Shown here piece after piece: positions 59,340-64,000 of a DNA stretch of 64,000 nucleotides (the stretch's first letter is position 1; each line of letters opens with the position of its first letter). The position numbers and the translations under genes were made by a program. Source of the stretch: Piromyces finnis (Eukaryota; Neocallimastigomycota; Neocallimastigomycetes; Neocallimastigales; Neocallimastigaceae); the NCBI GenBank assembly GCA_002104945.1, contig MCFH01000033.1, forward strand, positions 434,001 through 498,000, in the 5' to 3' direction. Under the pieces are notes generated by a model. That model saw only the letters and a list, made by a program, of their open reading frames with translations. It did not search any database and was not told the origin of the DNA.

Positions 59340-62300
59340 TTTTTTTTTTAACGGCATCAAATATTTTAAACTTTATTATTAATTTAATTAAAATTATAAT
59401 ACATGTAATAAAAAAAACTAAAAATAAAAATAAAAAAAAAAGTTTAAATAAACACAAACGAATAGAAATTGGGTATAATGTATTTTAGTAATTTAATTAA
59501 AGTAAGAAAGCCACTATTATACTAAAGTATAATAATTATATTTGACTTCCAATGGGACACCGAGCCAAAGATCAAAATTTTATCATGGAACAAAATTATG
59601 ATCTCCATTGGTTGCGCTGGCCCTCCTGGCCTGTCTTACTGTTTCTTCAGCATTGACCATTGCTGGCCAATAGCAAAAGGCATGATTTTGGTTAGAAGTT
59701 CCGCGGTTACCGTCAAGAATGGTGTTCCTTCATTAGTACCAGATTGAATCTGACACTTGCAAAGTTCTTTCCATTCCCTTGAATTGTAATTGATAATATT
59801 AAAACTTCTTCCCCCAAGAAGGAATTTATATATTTTACTGCACATACTAGAATTATCATACACATTAATATTTCACCGGATTATTAGAACTATTACCATT
59901 ATTAACTAAATTACTATCTAAATTAGAATTATTGTCTTCACTAATGCTATTATTACTAATATTATTACTATTATTATTATTACTATTACTACTACTATTA
60001 TTGTTATTATTATTATTGTTACTATTACTATTGTTACTATTATTACTACTATTGTTACTATTACTATTAATATTATTACTATCTCTACTGATATTAACAT
60101 TTTCATTATTATTGATAGGACTGTTGGAATTACGTTGACTGAAAAAATTTAATAGCTGGACTATGGAATCATAATGTTTAATACGGATATCTCTAAATGT
60201 TGGACAAACTAATAACCAATGCTTAATACTTTGTGCACCACACTTGCAACATGGACAGTAGTTAGGACAAACTAGATCAACAAATTTAGCAGCTTTGGTA
60301 ACTCTAGCATCCAACTTGGATCCGCTTCTTGCTTTCAATAGCCAGTAGAAGCCATAGGCAAACTCTGGGTACTCATAACATAATTTAATAAAATCTATAG
60401 TTTCAATAAATTTATTATCATCATAATATTGCGCTTTGATTGAATTCCCTTTGAGATCTTTCCAATAAAAGTTTTTAACTGCTTTAACATCTCCATGTTT
60501 CTTTAATTTTTTATCAAGTGTCCTACCTGATTTGCACCACGTGTATTTTCTAAATTTATGAATGTAATTGACAAGGTATGAGATAATACAATTCGAGTTT
60601 TTCCATTTGTTAAAACATCTAACCTGAGCTAACGCACATTTGGCTGACAATGGAGGAATATTCAAATCTTTTGAGATAGAGTATAAAGATATAAACGATA
60701 CAGCTTTATGAACTCCGGCAATCCATCGTATTCCTTTGTTAACATGCTTCTGAGCAATCCTAGACCTAGCTTTGTTGGATCCAAGTAATGGTGCAAAGTA
60801 TGAAACTCTGCTAATCACTTGTGAGTTAAGTACTAGCTTTTTGAAGGGAATAGGAATATTAGGATTTCTTAAGAATTTACTGACTGAAAAAAGTCCTTTC
60901 AAAACTTTGTTATTAAGAGTTTTAATAACTGGTTTAAGGGACAGATTCTTATCAAATGGAACACCAAGATAAGTATAACAATCAGTAGTTGGAATGGGTT
61001 GTCCTGCTAAGTAAAATGTTGGATCTCTCTTGATCTGATTTTCTATTGATTCAGGACGAATCACCATCGTTGAACATTTCTGGATACCAAATTCCATTTC
61101 ATTATACAAGGCCCATTCATTAACTCTTCTAAGCATCTTTTTTAAGCATCCTCTTGTTGGAGCACAAATAACCATATCATCTGCAAAAAGTCCACCACAG
61201 CATTGAGTGTCACCTAAACTGACTCCTAGATCTTCGCACTCTTTAAATATATCATTAATAAAGAGATTAAAGAGAATAGGAGAAAGAGGGCAACCTTGAC
61301 GGACTCCTTTCTTCACATCAAAAGATTTCGAGAATTGTCCATCTAATTTGACATTAGCCTTAGATGTTAAATATAAATTTTTGATGAATTGTAAACTCTT
61401 ACCTCGGATTCCTAAACAATCTAATTTATGGAGAATATTACCGATTGGGACTGAATCGTATGCTTTCCTGAGATCTAAAAAGGCCAAATATGTCTCTTTA
61501 TTATCTAATTGACGTCTACGGCATATTTCTTGGATTGAAATGAAAAGACTGATACTTTCTTCCTTTTTTCGAAAACCAAATTGTTCAGGTCTAATGAAAT
61601 TATTCTTTAAACCATATTCTGAGATTCTAGTGGTGACAATTTTGGAAATCAACTTAATACCATTATTGATAAGTGATATACCTCGATAGTTATCACAATC
61701 TGTCAAATCTCCCTTCTTAGGAATAGAAACAATACTGGATTCATTCCATGAGTTGGGGAAGTCTCCATCCCAAATACGGTTGAATAATTTAAGAATAAAA
61801 TTTAAACCATGAGCATCATTATCTGAAGTGGTATTACCGGAAGAATTATTACCTGTAGCATTATTAGAATCATTACTTGATGGAATTAATGCTTTGTAAA
61901 GTTCAATTGGAATACCATCCGGACCTGATGCTTTATAATTTGGAGTAGAGAGGATAGCTAACTTGACTTCATCAATACTAATATCTTGGTTGATATCCCA
62001 TTCATCAAGCATAGGAAGTGAAAAACGTTTATTCGTTGGTTCTTCATACCAATGATCCAAATCAAGACTTACACCACTTGGATCTGATGCAAGGTTTTCG
62101 AAATGATCATGCCACACCTCTAGTTGTTCTTCTGTAGCAACAACTAATTCTCCATTTTTATTTTTAATTGGTTGAGCAATAAAGAAAGAATCTTTTCCAA
62201 TTTTTGCAGTTTTCTTGATCCATTTCCAGGCCTTCTTAGGATTATGACTCTTCATATACTCACATCCTGTTTTAATCCAATGAAGATATTCTTGTTTCCT

Positions 62301-64000
62301 AAATTCATTACATCTTTTGTGGATGTAATCGATGAGCTTACGGTAGATTTTAATCCTTTTAATAAATTCATCTATATCATAAATTCTTTCTTTTTTAAAT
62401 CTCTTATACAACTTCATTTTGATTTTTTGAAGATTAAAAATTTGTTGTGAAATATGAAATGAAGACTTTATAACATTATTTGCTGAGGTAATACTGAGCT
62501 CGTCTGCAATTGAAAAAGCAGTTGAAGTAAACTCTTTGGAAAGTTCATCTGTAGAAACATTAGGATCGTTGAATTTTGCTGAAAGTATTTGGAATTTATT
62601 ATGACTGAGAATAGATTCCTTTTCCTCAATACATTTTAATCTATTCCATTTCAGAATTTTCTTAGGAACATTAAAGTCATTAGAAAAATCTTCCATAGGA
62701 ATAATTTTACCATTAATAAGAAGTGGCTTATGGTCTGAAACAGGATAAAAATTATTTATAAATGATCCTGAGTGAATAAGATCTTTCATCTTCGAGTTGA
62801 TAAGAGCATGGTCAATGTCGGAAGATTGATCATCTCGAGTCCAAGAGATAGTCGACCCTCTAAGCGGAAGAATTTCCAAATCTCCTAATCCATTAGTTGA
62901 TAACCAGTTGGATAATTTAACTTTAGACATATTAAAATCACCAACAAGAATCGATGGATGGGATGAATGAGTTTGTAACCACAAGCGAACTTCTAACTTT
63001 GCATGATCAACATAGATGTTGTGATGACTATGAGGCATATAAACATTTCCAATCGAGCATTTGAATCTATTCCAAAGACTAAAAGTATAAATAGAAATAA
63101 TATACTTTCCAGAGAAGTTTTCAAGTGAGGCTTGACATGAGGAAGAATCGTTGCTATTATTATTATTATTAAAGTCATCGTTATTAATGGATGATGCATC
63201 AGAGGAATAAGTAGAACTATTACTAGATGGCTGTGAAACTGAAGAACTATCAACTATTGAACTGTTATCAGAGTTGATAGAACTATTAGAATTAATTGTT
63301 GAATGTTGAGATTGAAATTGTGTTTGCTGTAGATCTGGAATATTTTCATGATGGGAAACTTGTTGAAGATCCTGTTGAAGATCTAGTTGAAGATCGGATT
63401 GTTGATGAGATTGTTGAACTGATTGTTGAAATGATTGTTGAATAGAATGTTGATGTTTATTAGAAACTAAAATTTTACGTTTGAGAGTGGAAAAAGTGTA
63501 TTTGTGATTCCTTCTACTACGAGCTGAAAAGGAAATTGAGGTAACTGAAAGTTTCTTCTTTAACATGTGTAAGATTTTAATACAATCTTTCGATGAACCA
63601 TGAACCTTGACTAAGAAAAAGTGATCATTGAAAGTCTGAAAATATTTAACACTAATAACTGAATTAAATTTATCTTCTAGAATAACCTCGAGTTTTTCCC
63701 ATAGCATATTTACTGACCATGATCGAATACCACGGATAAAGAAGGAGCGAATATCATCTAAGGGGATACCATAAGACCGGGTACCACGTCTGATATAATT
63801 CTTGTCTTTAATATAAAGGACTGACATGATAATAAATTCTAATTAAAAATATTGAATATAAAATAAATACTAATAAAAATTATAAATATAACGTATATGG
63901 AAAAAAAATCTGTCTCTCTCTCTCTTCTTAAAAGTACTGGATAGTACAAAAATTGTTACGATGCTTTGTTTAAAGTTTCTTTTTTTTTTGAATTCTAGTT
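59340..64000 (-). mobile_element. Non-LTR retrotransposon (LINE), 5' end near or beyond the window edge
   Basis: Minus strand: a 1320-aa open frame (63827-59865), a 3' region of about 520 nt with AT-rich tracts, and a short A run (T run at 59340-59349) as possible tail. The 3' region shares about 30 bp with the SINE inserted in F. No LTRs. The 5' limit and target duplication are not visible. Confidence 0.85.
59865..63827 (-). CDS. LINE polyprotein: partial AP-type endonuclease, RT, zinc knuckle
   Basis: 1320 aa. Residues 1-120 are basic and unrecognised (ORF1-like?), followed by a Gln/Ser-rich stretch to about 235. The endonuclease C-terminal half is clear: GNVYMPHS, GDFN (296-299) and SDHKP (from 364). 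The usual N-terminal half with its catalytic Asn and Glu is not visible. RT spans about 560-950: ASGPDGIP, IPKKGD, NYRGISL, RQGCPLSP and FADD (881-884). A C-terminal CCHC knuckle follows (C1193, C1196, H1203, C1208), then a Ser/Asn repeat tail. The frame is open to the end. It would copy its own RNA at a nicked target, but the missing endonuclease half raises doubt that it can nick by itself. Confidence 0.9.
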   Translation of the reverse strand: MSVLYIKDKNYIRRGTRSYGIPLDDIRSFFIRGIRSWSVNMLWEKLEVILEDKFNSVISVKYFQTFNDHFFLVKVHGSSKDCIKILHMLKKKLSVTSISFSARSRRNHKYTFSTLKRKILVSNKHQHSIQQSFQQSVQQSHQQSDLQLDLQQDLQQVSHHENIPDLQQTQFQSQHSTINSNSSINSDNSSIVDSSSVSQPSSNSSTYSSDASSINNDDFNNNNNSNDSSSCQASLENFSGKYIISIYTFSLWNRFKCSIGNVYMPHSHHNIYVDHAKLEVRLWLQTHSSHPSILVGDFNMSKVKLSNWLSTNGLGDLEILPLRGSTISWTRDDQSSDIDHALINSKMKDLIHSGSFINNFYPVSDHKPLLINGKIIPMEDFSNDFNVPKKILKWNRLKCIEEKESILSHNKFQILSAKFNDPNVSTDELSKEFTSTAFSIADELSITSANNVIKSSFHISQQIFNLQKIKMKLYKRFKKERIYDIDEFIKRIKIYRKLIDYIHKRCNEFRKQEYLHWIKTGCEYMKSHNPKKAWKWIKKTAKIGKDSFFIAQPIKNKNGELVVATEEQLEVWHDHFENLASDPSGVSLDLDHWYEEPTNKRFSLPMLDEWDINQDISIDEVKLAILSTPNYKASGPDGIPIELYKALIPSSNDSNNATGNNSSGNTTSDNDAHGLNFILKLFNRIWDGDFPNSWNESSIVSIPKKGDLTDCDNYRGISLINNGIKLISKIVTTRISEYGLKNNFIRPEQFGFRKKEESISLFISIQEICRRRQLDNKETYLAFLDLRKAYDSVPIGNILHKLDCLGIRGKSLQFIKNLYLTSKANVKLDGQFSKSFDVKKGVRQGCPLSPILFNLFINDIFKECEDLGVSLGDTQCCGGLFADDMVICAPTRGCLKKMLRRVNEWALYNEMEFGIQKCSTMVIRPESIENQIKRDPTFYLAGQPIPTTDCYTYLGVPFDKNLSLKPVIKTLNNKVLKGLFSVSKFLRNPNIPIPFKKLVLNSQVISRVSYFAPLLGSNKARSRIAQKHVNKGIRWIAGVHKAVSFISLYSISKDLNIPPLSAKCALAQVRCFNKWKNSNCIISYLVNYIHKFRKYTWCKSGRTLDKKLKKHGDVKAVKNFYWKDLKGNSIKAQYYDDNKFIETIDFIKLCYEYPEFAYGFYWLLKARSGSKLDARVTKAAKFVDLVCPNYCPCCKCGAQSIKHWLLVCPTFRDIRIKHYDSIVQLLNFFSQRNSNSPINNNENVNISRDSNNINSNSNNSSNNSNNSNSNNNNNNNNSSSNSNNNNSNNISNNSISEDNNSNLDSNLVNNGNSSNNPVKY

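Noticed and set aside
59932-60138. Plus-strand poly-Leu frame
   Set aside because: Antisense of the Ser/Asn repeat tail of the LINE protein.

Overview
The window looks like a fungal nuclear genome with very AT-rich non-coding DNA: homopolymers, (AAT)n runs, short AT-rich introns and Asn-rich coding microsatellites. The one clear host protein gene is a eukaryote-type duplicated 6-phosphofructo-1-kinase with the extra N-terminal domain of fungal subunits. Together with the extreme base composition this points to an early-diverging fungus, most plausibly an anaerobic gut fungus (Neocallimastigomycota). That assignment is an inference from composition and gene style, not from a search.

Layout. 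1-2246: AT-rich intergenic DNA. 2247-5595: the PFK gene, with two introns. 6553-7248 (-): a dead gene for a small secreted Cys-containing protein. 7649-7721 (-): tRNA-Arg(CCG). 16726-16797 (-): tRNA-Gln(CTG). From 7.7 kb to the end, almost everything else is retrotransposon.

Retrotransposons. E1 (7789-14161, -) is a decayed Ty3/Gypsy element lying next to a decayed LTR (14162-15298). E2 (17377-46789, +) is a Ty3/Gypsy element that hosts a nest. A solo LTR (22759-23546) and a full element D (24640-44917) sit in E2 pol. D is split by F (25886-33578) in gag and by G (36083-41949) in the reverse transcriptase. F is itself split by a tRNA-headed SINE (28195-28767) and a reversed solo LTR (28863-29468). 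Most joins have 5-bp target duplications, and LTR divergence falls in the same order as the nesting. G is an apparently complete young chromovirus with a 1411-codon gag-pol frame. Five bases after E2 comes B (46795-56603), whose 3' LTR is followed by a second copy of its own leader. A D-family LTR, an array of hairpin repeats and a LINE (-) running off the right edge follow.

Two mechanistic classes appear. E1, D, F and G have 10-11 nt directly after the 5' LTR that are complementary to the predicted start of their own transcript (Tf1/sushi-style self-priming). D, F and G have a single gag-pol frame and D, F and G end in a chromodomain (divergent in D). E2 and B instead have a TGG-type primer site and a separate gag and pol joined by a TTTAAAC slip site plus hairpin, placed at the gag stop. 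F and G LTRs also share a hairpin and a tRNA-like block.
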